Shown here: in pieces, positions 6,484 through 13,468 of the stretch | Numbering within the stretch: the first letter of the stretch is position 1 | Layout: every line of letters begins with the position of its first letter | Assembly (NCBI GenBank): GCA_023461275.1 | Contig: JAEYMI010000006.1 | Coordinates: 1-13,531, forward strand | Direction: 5' to 3' | Origin: Actinomycetes bacterium | GTDB taxonomy: Bacteria; Actinomycetota; Actinomycetes; Mycobacteriales; Mycobacteriaceae | DNA: 13,531 nt | Program-made: the position numbers and the translations under genes | The notes under the pieces: generated by a model | Told to the model about the DNA's origin: nothing | Seen by the model: the letters and a program-made list of their open reading frames with translations, nothing else | The model's database searches: none

Positions 6484-6509
6484 TGTGGATCATCGGCCGC
6501 TTATGCACA
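6484..6509. promoter_or_regulatory. Two DnaA-box-like sites in inverted orientation
   Basis: TTATGCACA at 6501-6509 is an exact match to the DnaA box consensus TTWTNCACA. TGTGGATCA at 6484-6492 is, on the other strand, TGATCCACA, one mismatch from TTATCCACA. The two face each other across eight bases in the roughly 100-base gap between the unknown small gene and yraN. This may mark DnaA-controlled transcription of yraN; two sites are too few for an origin. Confidence 0.4.
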
Positions 6510-6535
6510 ACGCACAGGGCTTGTCCGGAATGTCG

Positions 6536-6862
6536 CTACCCGCGCCCGCGCCGTTGCGCGGGACGTAACGCCCAACCGGGTACCCAGTGGGTGACCTGCT
6601 CCTCGCGCCCCTTGGCGACGATCGTGTAGGTCACCTTGCCGTACCACTCACCCCATTCGCTCCGACCCCATTCAGTGAGAACACCGAGGTGCACCGAACG
6701 GATCTGCAGCCCCTCGGGGTGATAAATCCCGGAGAAGTGCGGGGTGGGCGGGTAGAGCGCGTTGAGGTCGATGAGCACCGCCTGATGGCCGACCCGGACA
6801 AAGGCCGGCCCACGAGGCTGACCGCTATCCCCGCCGACGTGCTTCACACCTGAATCGAACAT
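6536..6862 (-). CDS. Small uncharacterised protein, possibly SOS-regulated
   Basis: I do not recognise this family. From the ATG at 6862 it encodes 108 residues. The second half looks truly coding, with GC-ending codons and a structured composition: VLIDLNALYPPTPHFSGIYH, then a Trp-rich stretch (TEWGRSEWGEWYGKVTYTI), then THWVPGWALRP and a basic tail. No signal peptide, membrane segment or cysteine is seen. The start is uncertain: the ATG lies inside a perfect LexA-type box (6855-6870), only a distant GAAAG precedes it, codon use near it is poor, and a GTG at 6847 is possible. An in-frame extension to 7075 exists but looks non-coding and covers the promoter region. It precedes yraN, yifB and dprA on the same strand by 102 bases. 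Confidence 0.6.
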   Translation of the reverse strand: MFDSGVKHVGGDSGQPRGPAFVRVGHQAVLIDLNALYPPTPHFSGIYHPEGLQIRSVHLGVLTEWGRSEWGEWYGKVTYTIVAKGREEQVTHWVPGWALRPAQRRGRG

Positions 6863-6870
6863 TAGTTCGA
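6855..6870. promoter_or_regulatory. Perfect mycobacterial-type LexA (SOS) box
   Basis: TCGAAC-ATTA-GTTCGA matches the established mycobacterial SOS box TCGAAC-N4-GTTCGA at every defined position, and the symmetry extends one more base on each side (6854-6871). It lies in intergenic or start-codon sequence at the head of the minus-strand small gene, and 183 bases before the plus-strand fadD. The nearest likely target is the small gene. TAATGT on the minus strand (6863-6858), inside the box, could be a -10 element. Confidence 0.7.
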
Positions 6871-6889
6871 TGCTTTCGGCAAGGTGGCC

Positions 6890-6935
6890 GTGTCGGACAC
6901 CCCCACACACGCCGACGAGCGGTTGGCGAAACCGC
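6890..6935. promoter_or_regulatory. Two perfect inverted repeats in the divergent promoter region
   Basis: GTGTC-G-GACAC occupies 6890-6900 and GCGGTT-GGCGA-AACCGC occupies 6919-6935. Both are perfect and lie between the LexA box and the 22-base direct repeats, in a stretch with no convincing coding character. They are candidate protein-binding sites; the second could also form a small RNA hairpin. Which of the two divergent genes they serve cannot be told. Confidence 0.35.
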
Positions 6936-6936
6936 C

Positions 6937-6989
6937 TGTTGACACGACGCCAATAGCGCGCCCATGATGTTGACGTCACGCCAATAACG
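6937..6989 (+). repeat. Pair of 22-base direct repeats, 31-bp period, upstream of fadD
   Basis: Bases 6937-6958 and 6968-6989 match at 18 of 22 positions, sharing TGTTGAC and ACGCCAATA. The 31-bp period puts them on the same face of the helix (about three turns). Each contains a TTGAC that resembles a -35 core, and the second contains the palindrome TGACGTCA (6971-6978). The CGCCAA core also occurs inverted as TTGGCG at 6923-6928. TTGACA (6939-6944) with CATGAT (6963-6968) is a possible weak promoter. The layout suits a regulator of the beta-oxidation operon that starts at 7054. The 185-base gap 6863-7047 holds no other recognisable gene. Confidence 0.5.
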
Positions 6990-7053
6990 GTGTTCTGGGT
7001 CATACACTCGGGGCATCTGCCGGCAACCATCGAGAAGAACGACGAGGATGTCG

Positions 7054-8820
7054 ATGACCGAGAGCTTGTGCACACACTTCCAGCGCCGTGTGGCCGAACA
7101 CGCAGACGAGGTGGCCATCCGGCGGGCGGACGGTTCGGAATCGATGACCTGGTCCGAGTACGGCCGTCGGGTGCGGTCGGTGGCCGCCGGTCTGGCCGGG
7201 CTCGGTGTACGTCGCGGCGACACCGTCGGCATCATGCTCACCAACCGTCCCGAGTTCCACATCGTCGACGCCGCCGTGATGCATCTGGGCGCTGTCGCGT
7301 TCTCCGTCTACAACACCAGCGCGGCGCCGCAGATCGCCTATCTCTTCCACAACGCCGAGCCAGCGATCGTGATCACCGAGACCCAGTTCCTCGATCGCGT
7401 GCGCGAGGCCAGCTCGGGCTCCACGGTGCAGACCCTCGTCTGCATCGACTCCCCCGGCGGCACCGACGGCCTGATCAACCTGGACGAACTCGGAGACCAT
7501 GCGCGACTGGACTTCGACTTCGACGCCAACTGGCAGGCCGTCGAACGCGACGACGTCCTGACCCTCATCTACACCAGCGGCACCACCGGAAACCCCAAGG
7601 GCGTGCAACTCACCCACGCGAACCTGCTCTACCAGCTCGAGGTGATCACCGGAGTCATCGGCGACCTCAGCAATGGTCGGGTCATCTCGTATCTTCCCGA
7701 CGCGCACCTGATCAACCGGTGGATCTGCCAGTACGCGCCGATGTTCTTCGGCATGACCGTCACCGACCTCGACAATCCGAAGCAACTCGTCGCCACTCTC
7801 GGCGAGGTACGACCGACCTTCTTCGTCGCGGTACCGATGCTCTGGTACAAGATCAAGGGCAACGTCGAGATGACCATCGCCGCCGAGACCGGAGTCAAAG
7901 GCGCCCTTGCCCAATGGGCCCTGGCCGCCGGTCAGAAGAAGGCCGCGGCGACTGTTGCCGGTACCGGTCTCAATCCGCTCGACTCGGCAGCGGCGGCGCT
8001 CGCCGACAAACTCGTGCTTTCGAAACTGCGTGCCAAGCTCGGGATGGATTCGCTGACCGCAGCCGTCTCCGGTGCGGCCCCCATCGACGTCAGCGCACTG
8101 GAATTCATGCTCGCCCTGGGGATTCCGGTAATGGAGGCATGGGGCATGTCGGAGACATCGGCGGTCACCACGGTCAACCCGATCAGCAAGCCCAAGTACG
8201 GCACGGTCGGCAAGGCGATTCCGGGAACCGAGGTCATCCTCGACTCCGACGGCGAGGTGCTGGTGCGCGGTGGTGGCGGCATGAAGGGCTACCACAACGA
8301 CCCGGAACGGACTTCTCAGACGCTCGACGCGGACGGCTGGATTCATACCGGCGACATCGGCGTTCTCGACGCCGACGGCTACCTGTCGATCATCGACCGC
8401 AAGAAAGAACTCATCATCAACTCCGGCGGCAAAAACATGTCGCCGTCGAATATCGAAGGCGCGCTGAAAGCGGCGAGCCCGCTGGTCGGTTCGGCTGCGG
8501 CCATCGGCGACAACCGACCGCATGTGGCCGCGCTGATCACCCTGGATCCCGATGCCGCACAGGCCTTTGCCGCCAAGGCAGGTATCCCCGACGCCACACC
8601 CGAGGTGCTGGTGACCCACCCGGCCGTCATCGAAGCGATGGAAAATGCCGTCGCGCAAGCCAATACGCGCCTGTCGCGAGTCGAGCACATCCGTACCTGG
8701 CGCATCCTGCCAACGTATTGGATTCCCGGCGGTGACGAACTCACCCCGACCATGAAGCTCAAGCGCTCACCGATCGCCAAGAAGTACGCCGAACAGATCG
8801 ACGCGCTCTACCAGCGCTGA
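7054..8820 (+). CDS. fadD: Long-chain fatty-acid-CoA ligase (AMP-forming, FadD-type)
   Basis: This 588-residue adenylate-forming enzyme activates fatty acids to acyl-CoA through an acyl-AMP intermediate. The signature motifs are intact: P-loop YTSGTTGNPKG (173-183), SYLPDAH (212-218), GMSET (364-368), GWIHTGD (428-434), and the hinge DRKKELIINSGGKNMSPSNIE (448-468). The C-terminal LTPTMKLKR (563-571) carries the catalytic Lys568. The LTPT-KLKR ending and length resemble the long-chain group (COG1022-like) rather than short-chain synthetases; the exact substrate is inferred. Two ATGs lie at 7048 and 7054; the second is preferred because AGGA (7045-7048) is five bases before it. It opens a four-gene beta-oxidation operon, 42 bases ahead of the acyl-CoA dehydrogenase. 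Confidence 0.93.
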   Translation: MTESLCTHFQRRVAEHADEVAIRRADGSESMTWSEYGRRVRSVAAGLAGLGVRRGDTVGIMLTNRPEFHIVDAAVMHLGAVAFSVYNTSAAPQIAYLFHNAEPAIVITETQFLDRVREASSGSTVQTLVCIDSPGGTDGLINLDELGDHARLDFDFDANWQAVERDDVLTLIYTSGTTGNPKGVQLTHANLLYQLEVITGVIGDLSNGRVISYLPDAHLINRWICQYAPMFFGMTVTDLDNPKQLVATLGEVRPTFFVAVPMLWYKIKGNVEMTIAAETGVKGALAQWALAAGQKKAAATVAGTGLNPLDSAAAALADKLVLSKLRAKLGMDSLTAAVSGAAPIDVSALEFMLALGIPVMEAWGMSETSAVTTVNPISKPKYGTVGKAIPGTEVILDSDGEVLVRGGGGMKGYHNDPERTSQTLDADGWIHTGDIGVLDADGYLSIIDRKKELIINSGGKNMSPSNIEGALKAASPLVGSAAAIGDNRPHVAALITLDPDAAQAFAAKAGIPDATPEVLVTHPAVIEAMENAVAQANTRLSRVEHIRTWRILPTYWIPGGDELTPTMKLKRSPIAKKYAEQIDALYQR

Positions 8821-8862
8821 GCAGACCCGCTCCCAACAGCCCAGCCCAGCGAGGAAGAAGAC

Positions 8863-10002
8863 ATGACCGACGACCAGTCCGCCGAACTAGCCGACCTGAC
8901 CGCACTCGCCCGAGAGTTCTTCACCAAGGAGGTCGCGCCGAGGCACGAGGAGTTCGCCGCGGCCGGCGAACCGGACCGAGCACTCTACCGACGAGCCGGT
9001 GAACTCGGCCTGCTCTGCATGTCCATCCCGGAGGAATTCGGCGGTGGCGGAGCAACATTCGCCCACGAATCGGTGCTCTTCCGAGAGCAGGCTCGATGCG
9101 GCGATCTGTCGATGCAACTCGGTGTGCACTCGGGCATCGTGCCGCACTATCTCCTCTCGTATGCCACCGAGGACCAGAAGAAGCGCTGGATTCCAAAGCT
9201 CGCATCGGGCGAGTGGATCGGCGCGATCGCGATGACCGAGCCGGGCACCGGGTCCGATCTTCAGGCCATCAGCACCCGCGCGATCCGCGACGGCGACGAG
9301 TACGTGATCACCGGCGCCAAGACGTTCATTTCCAACGGCGCCACCTGCGACCTGCTCATCATCGCCGCCAAGACCGATCCAGAGCAGGGCGCGAAGGGAC
9401 TCTCGCTGCTCGTCGCAGAGGTCGGCGACAACCCACCGGGTTTCGAACGCGGCCGCAAGCTCAAGAAGATCGGCCAGAAGGGCCAGGACACCACCGAGTT
9501 GTTCTTCGACGGCCTGCGGGTGCCGGCAGAGAACCTGCTCGGAAACGTCGAAGGGGCCGGCTTCATCCAGCTGATGCAGCAACTCCCCCAGGAACGCCTG
9601 ATCGTCGGCGTCGCCGCTCTCGGCGTCGTCGAAGCCGCCTACGAGCACACCCTGGCCTATGTGCGAGAGCGTCACGCTTTCGGCAAACCGCTGTTCGCAC
9701 TGCAGAATACGCGTTTCGAGCTCGCCGACATCGCCACCACTGTCGAGGTGATGCGCACCTTCGTCACCGACGCCATCGCCAAACATCTTCGCGGCGAACT
9801 CGACGTCAAGGGCGCGGCGATGATCAAGCTGTGGTGCTCCGAGCAACAAACCCAGGTCGTCGATCGATGCCTGCAACTGCACGGCGGCTACGGCTACATG
9901 GAGGAATACCCCATCGCACGCCTGTTCATCGATGGCCGGATCTCCAAGATCTACGCCGGCGCCAACGAGGTCATGAAAGACCTCATCGCGCGTAACCTCT
10001 GA
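8863..10002 (+). CDS. fadE: Acyl-CoA dehydrogenase (FadE-type, long-chain/isovaleryl-like active site)
   Basis: The 379-residue flavoprotein catalyses the FAD-dependent alpha,beta-dehydrogenation of acyl-CoA, the first oxidative step of beta-oxidation. Family signatures are AMTEPGTGSD (123-132) at the flavin/substrate site, RERHAFGKPLFALQNTRFELADI (268-290), and QLHGGYGYMEEYPIARLFIDGRI (338-360). Near the C-terminus, IYAGANEV (363-370) has Ala where medium-chain enzymes have the catalytic Glu (IYEGT). A Glu in PQERL (242-246, Glu244) instead matches the helix-G base of long-chain and isovaleryl-CoA dehydrogenases. The ATG follows GAGGAAG with good spacing. It sits between fadD and the thiolase, whose start is 54 bases downstream. 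Chain-length preference is not certain. Confidence 0.92.
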   Translation: MTDDQSAELADLTALAREFFTKEVAPRHEEFAAAGEPDRALYRRAGELGLLCMSIPEEFGGGGATFAHESVLFREQARCGDLSMQLGVHSGIVPHYLLSYATEDQKKRWIPKLASGEWIGAIAMTEPGTGSDLQAISTRAIRDGDEYVITGAKTFISNGATCDLLIIAAKTDPEQGAKGLSLLVAEVGDNPPGFERGRKLKKIGQKGQDTTELFFDGLRVPAENLLGNVEGAGFIQLMQQLPQERLIVGVAALGVVEAAYEHTLAYVRERHAFGKPLFALQNTRFELADIATTVEVMRTFVTDAIAKHLRGELDVKGAAMIKLWCSEQQTQVVDRCLQLHGGYGYMEEYPIARLFIDGRISKIYAGANEVMKDLIARNL

Positions 10003-10056
10003 CGACACACAAGCGCACCGCCACAAAGACTTTCGACGAGAACCAAGGAAATCCCG

Positions 10057-11268
10057 ATGACCGACGCCTTCATCTACGAGGCCATCCGCACCCCACGTGG
10101 GCGCGGCAAGAAGACCGGTGCCCTGCACGGCGTCAAGCCGATCGACCTCACCGTCGGCCTGATCGGTGAACTGACCGCACGACACCCCCAGTTCGACACC
10201 AACGCGATCGACGACATCGTCTTCGGCGTGGTCTCCCCGGTCGGCGATCAGGGCGGCGACATCGCCAAGACCACCGCGCTGCGCGCCGGCCTGCCCGACA
10301 CCGTCGGCGGTGTGCAGGTCAACCGGTTCTGCGGTTCCGGGCTCGAAGCGGTCAACATCGCCGCGCAGAAGGTCGCATCCGGTTGGGAGGACATGATTCT
10401 CGCCGGTGGCGTCGAATCCATGTCGCGGTTGCCGCTCGGCGCCGACGGTGGTGCGTGGCCCAATGATCCGGCCACCAACTATGCGACGTACTTCATCCCG
10501 CAGGGCATCTCGGCCGATCTGATCGCCACCGTGAACGGTTTCACCCGCGACGACGTCGACGCCTACGCGGTACGTTCCCAGCAGCGTGCCGCGGCTGCAA
10601 TCTCCGGCGGCTACTTCACCAAGTCGCTTGTGCCGGTGCGTGATCTGAACGGAACCGTGGTCCTCGATCACGACGAACTGGTCCGCCCGGACACCACCGC
10701 CGAAGCGCTTGGCGGCCTGAAGCCGTCGTTCGCAGCCATGGGTTCACTCGGTGGATTCGACGCGGTCGCCCTGCAGAAGTACCACTGGGTCGAGCGGATC
10801 GACCACGTCCATCATGCCGGCAACTCCTCAGGCATCGCCGACGGCGCGGCACTGGTACTCGTCGGAAGCGAAGCCGCCGGTGCCGCAGCGGGATTGACGC
10901 CGCGAGCGCGCATCGTCGCCAGTGCCACCAGCGGTGCCGACTCCACCATCATGCTCACCGGTCCGGTGCCGGCCACCGAGAAGGTGTTGGCCAAGGCCGG
11001 GCTGACCATTGACGACATCGATCTGTTCGAGCTGAACGAGGCGTTTGCGTCGGTGGTGCTGAATTACCAGCGCCACTTCGGAATCGACGACGAGATCATC
11101 AACGTCAACGGCGGTGCGATCGCGATGGGTCATCCGCTGGGCGCCACCGGCGCGATGTTGACCGGCATCATGGTCGACGAACTAGAGCGCCGCGACGCCC
11201 GCCGCGCCCTCATCACCCTCTGCATCGGCGGCGGCATGGGTGTCGCCACCATCATCGAACGCGTCTGA
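10057..11268 (+). CDS. fadA: Acetyl-CoA C-acyltransferase (thiolase), trifunctional enzyme beta chain
   Basis: The 403-residue thiolase cleaves 3-ketoacyl-CoA with CoA to give acetyl-CoA and a shortened acyl-CoA. The active-site set is complete: nucleophilic Cys92 in VNRFCGSGLEAVN (88-100), NEAF (327-330), His359 in GGAIAMGHPLGATGAML (352-368), and Cys389 in LCIGGGMG (388-395). Length equals that of M. tuberculosis FadA (Rv0859, 403 residues), which forms the beta chain of the alpha2-beta2 trifunctional enzyme with FadB. AAGGAA lies about six bases before the ATG. The next gene, a FadB, starts only 13 bases after its stop, consistent with equal expression of partners in one complex. Confidence 0.94.
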   Translation: MTDAFIYEAIRTPRGRGKKTGALHGVKPIDLTVGLIGELTARHPQFDTNAIDDIVFGVVSPVGDQGGDIAKTTALRAGLPDTVGGVQVNRFCGSGLEAVNIAAQKVASGWEDMILAGGVESMSRLPLGADGGAWPNDPATNYATYFIPQGISADLIATVNGFTRDDVDAYAVRSQQRAAAAISGGYFTKSLVPVRDLNGTVVLDHDELVRPDTTAEALGGLKPSFAAMGSLGGFDAVALQKYHWVERIDHVHHAGNSSGIADGAALVLVGSEAAGAAAGLTPRARIVASATSGADSTIMLTGPVPATEKVLAKAGLTIDDIDLFELNEAFASVVLNYQRHFGIDDEIINVNGGAIAMGHPLGATGAMLTGIMVDELERRDARRALITLCIGGGMGVATIIERV

Positions 11269-11281
11269 GAGGTACACGTCC

Positions 11282-13468
11282 ATGACCAGCAGCACCTTCG
11301 CGGCCACCGACATCATCGGCTGGGATCGCGACTCCGACGGCATCGTCACCCTTACCATCGATGACCCGGCACAGCCCACCAACACCATGACCGACGCCAT
11401 GTCGGCGGCAATGATCGCAGCTGTCGATCGCCTTGAGGCCGAGAAGGATTCGATCACCGGCGTCATCCTGGCGTCGGGTAAGGACACCTTCTTCGCCGGC
11501 GGTGACCTGAATCTGTTGATGAGCGCCGGACCCGACGACGTCCTCGCCATCGCCGCGGGACTCGACACCTACAAGTCGGTGTTCCGTCGCCTGGAGACGT
11601 TGGGCCGACCGGTGGTGGCCGCCATCAACGGTACCGCGCTCGGCGGCGGTTTCGAGGTCGCATTGGCCGCACATCATCGAATTGCGTTGAACACCAAGGG
11701 AAGTCTCCTCGGCCTGCCGGAGGTGACGTTGGGTGTGCTGCCCGGAGCGGGCGGGGTGACCCGGGTGGTCCGGATGATCGGCGTCACCAACGCACTGCTC
11801 AACGTCGTCGGTCAGGGCCAGCGGATGGCACCGGCCAAGGCACTCGAGGTCGGCGTCATCGACGCCGTCGTCGACACTCGCGAGCAGATGCTCGACGATG
11901 CCCGCGCCTGGATCAAAGCCAATCCCGATGCCGCGCAACCGTGGGATCGCAAGGGCTACAGGATTCCCGGCGGTACGCCGTCGTCGCCGGCGCTGGCCGC
12001 GAACCTGCCCGCGTTTCCGGCGAATGTGCGCAAGCAGCTCAAGGGTGCGCCGATGCCCGCGCCGATCGCGGTGGTCGCCACCGCCGTGGAAGGTGCGCAG
12101 GTCGACATCGACACCGCGTTCGCCATCGAAACCCGCTACTGCGCCAACCTGATCTGCGGTCAGGTGTCGACCAACATGATCAAGGCGCTGTTCTTTGATC
12201 TGAACGCGGTCAACAAGGGCGCCTCTCGACCCGACGGCTTCCCGGTCCGCAAGGCCAACCGGGTTGCGGTTCTCGGCGCCGGAATGATGGGCGCGGCAAT
12301 CGCTTACGTCACCGCGGCGGCCGGGGTCGACGTGGTGCTGCGCGACGTGACCATCGAAGGTGCCGAACGAGGTAAGGACTATTCACGACGACTACTCGAC
12401 GCGAAGGTGGCCAAAGGACGGCTTGATGAGGCCGGCCGCGATGCCATCCTGAACCGAATCCTGGCCACCGACAACATCTCCGACGTCAAGGGCGCCGACC
12501 TGGTGGTCGAGGCGGTGTTCGAGGACGTCGAGCTGAAGAAGAAGGTGCTCGCCGAGGTGGAGGCCTACGCCGCCGACGACGCACTACTGGCGTCGAACAC
12601 CTCGGCCCTGCCGATCGAGGAGATGTCAGGTGCGGTCACGCGACCCAACGACGTGATCGGACTGCACTTCTTCTCCCCCGTCGACAAGATGCCACTCGTG
12701 GAGATCGTCGTCGGCGAGAACACCTCCGACGAATCCCTGGCCCGTGCACTCGATTTCGCCCGCCAGATCCGCAAAACCCCGATCGTGGTGCGCGACGCCT
12801 ACGGGTTCTACGCCAACCGGGTCATCGCCAAGTTCGTCGACGAAGCACTGTCACTGGTGGCCGAGGGAATGCACCCGGCCAGTGCCGAGCAGGCGGCGTT
12901 GCAGGCGGGATTCCCGGCGGGTGCGCTGACGCTGTTCGACGAGATCAACATGAAGACGATCGCCAAGATCCGGCAGGGTTTCATCGCCGACGCGGCCGAT
13001 CGTGGCATCGAGTTCGTACCGAGTGCTTCCTACCCGCTGGTCGACCGGATGCTCGGTGAGTTCGACCGGCCGGGCCGCCTCGAGGGTCGCGGCTTCTACG
13101 ACTACGACGGCCCCGGCGGAAAGCGACTCGGTCTGTGGCCCGTTCTGGCAGAACAGTATTGGAAGCCCGAGATCGAGATCCCATTCGACGATGCCAAGGA
13201 GCGGATGCTTGTCGCCGCGGCCCTCGAGGCGTACCGCTGCTACGACGAAGGGGTGATCGCGACCGTGGCCGAGGCCAACATCGGATCGATCATGGGGATC
13301 GGCTACCCGGCCTGGACCGGCGGAGCACTCCAGTACATCAATCAGTACGACGGCGGCGTCGCCGGATTCGTCTCTCGCGCAGACCAATTGCGGGATCGCT
13401 ACGGCGACCGGTTCGTGGTGCCCGATCATCTGCGTACGGTCGCAGCCGACGGTCGTACCCTGGCGTGA
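11282..13468 (+). CDS. fadB: Enoyl-CoA hydratase / 3-hydroxyacyl-CoA dehydrogenase (FadB), trifunctional enzyme alpha chain
   Basis: The 728-residue bifunctional protein hydrates enoyl-CoA and then oxidises L-3-hydroxyacyl-CoA with NAD+. The N-terminal crotonase domain has the oxyanion-hole region NGTALGGGFEVAL (116-128) and both catalytic acids, Glu125 and Glu147 (LPEVTLGVLPGAGG, 145-158). The dehydrogenase domain has the NAD-binding VAVLGAGMMGAAI (328-340), SNTS (438-441), catalytic His462 in HFFSPVDKMPLVEIV (462-476) and GFYANR (508-513). Two C-terminal helical domains follow, the last with IGSIMGIGYPAWTGG (667-681). The length resembles M. tuberculosis FadB (Rv0860). The ATG at 11282 is chosen, with GAGAGG upstream; an in-frame ATG at 11240 would overlap the thiolase. 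It is the last gene of the operon. Confidence 0.94.
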   Translation: MTSSTFAATDIIGWDRDSDGIVTLTIDDPAQPTNTMTDAMSAAMIAAVDRLEAEKDSITGVILASGKDTFFAGGDLNLLMSAGPDDVLAIAAGLDTYKSVFRRLETLGRPVVAAINGTALGGGFEVALAAHHRIALNTKGSLLGLPEVTLGVLPGAGGVTRVVRMIGVTNALLNVVGQGQRMAPAKALEVGVIDAVVDTREQMLDDARAWIKANPDAAQPWDRKGYRIPGGTPSSPALAANLPAFPANVRKQLKGAPMPAPIAVVATAVEGAQVDIDTAFAIETRYCANLICGQVSTNMIKALFFDLNAVNKGASRPDGFPVRKANRVAVLGAGMMGAAIAYVTAAAGVDVVLRDVTIEGAERGKDYSRRLLDAKVAKGRLDEAGRDAILNRILATDNISDVKGADLVVEAVFEDVELKKKVLAEVEAYAADDALLASNTSALPIEEMSGAVTRPNDVIGLHFFSPVDKMPLVEIVVGENTSDESLARALDFARQIRKTPIVVRDAYGFYANRVIAKFVDEALSLVAEGMHPASAEQAALQAGFPAGALTLFDEINMKTIAKIRQGFIADAADRGIEFVPSASYPLVDRMLGEFDRPGRLEGRGFYDYDGPGGKRLGLWPVLAEQYWKPEIEIPFDDAKERMLVAAALEAYRCYDEGVIATVAEANIGSIMGIGYPAWTGGALQYINQYDGGVAGFVSRADQLRDRYGDRFVVPDHLRTVAADGRTLA

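Noticed and set aside
6484..6509. Replication origin suggested by DnaA-like boxes
   Set aside because: There are only two boxes, with no AT-rich unwinding region and no dnaA, dnaN or parAB genes nearby.
6863..7075. Upstream extension of the unknown small gene to 179 residues
   Set aside because: The added sequence is low-complexity Ser/Arg, covers the LexA box and direct repeats, and overlaps the fadD start; it is better read as promoter DNA.
7000..8688. A 562-residue minus-strand frame antisense to fadD
   Set aside because: The plus strand encodes an intact ligase with all motifs; the antisense frame has no recognisable domain.
8887..10671. A 594-residue minus-strand frame antisense to the dehydrogenase and thiolase genes
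   Set aside because: It spans two well-supported genes and an intergenic gap; its composition reflects codon bias of the sense strand.
11240..11281. N-terminal extension of fadB
   Set aside because: It overlaps the thiolase coding sequence; the ATG at 11282 has its own ribosome site and gives the normal crotonase start.
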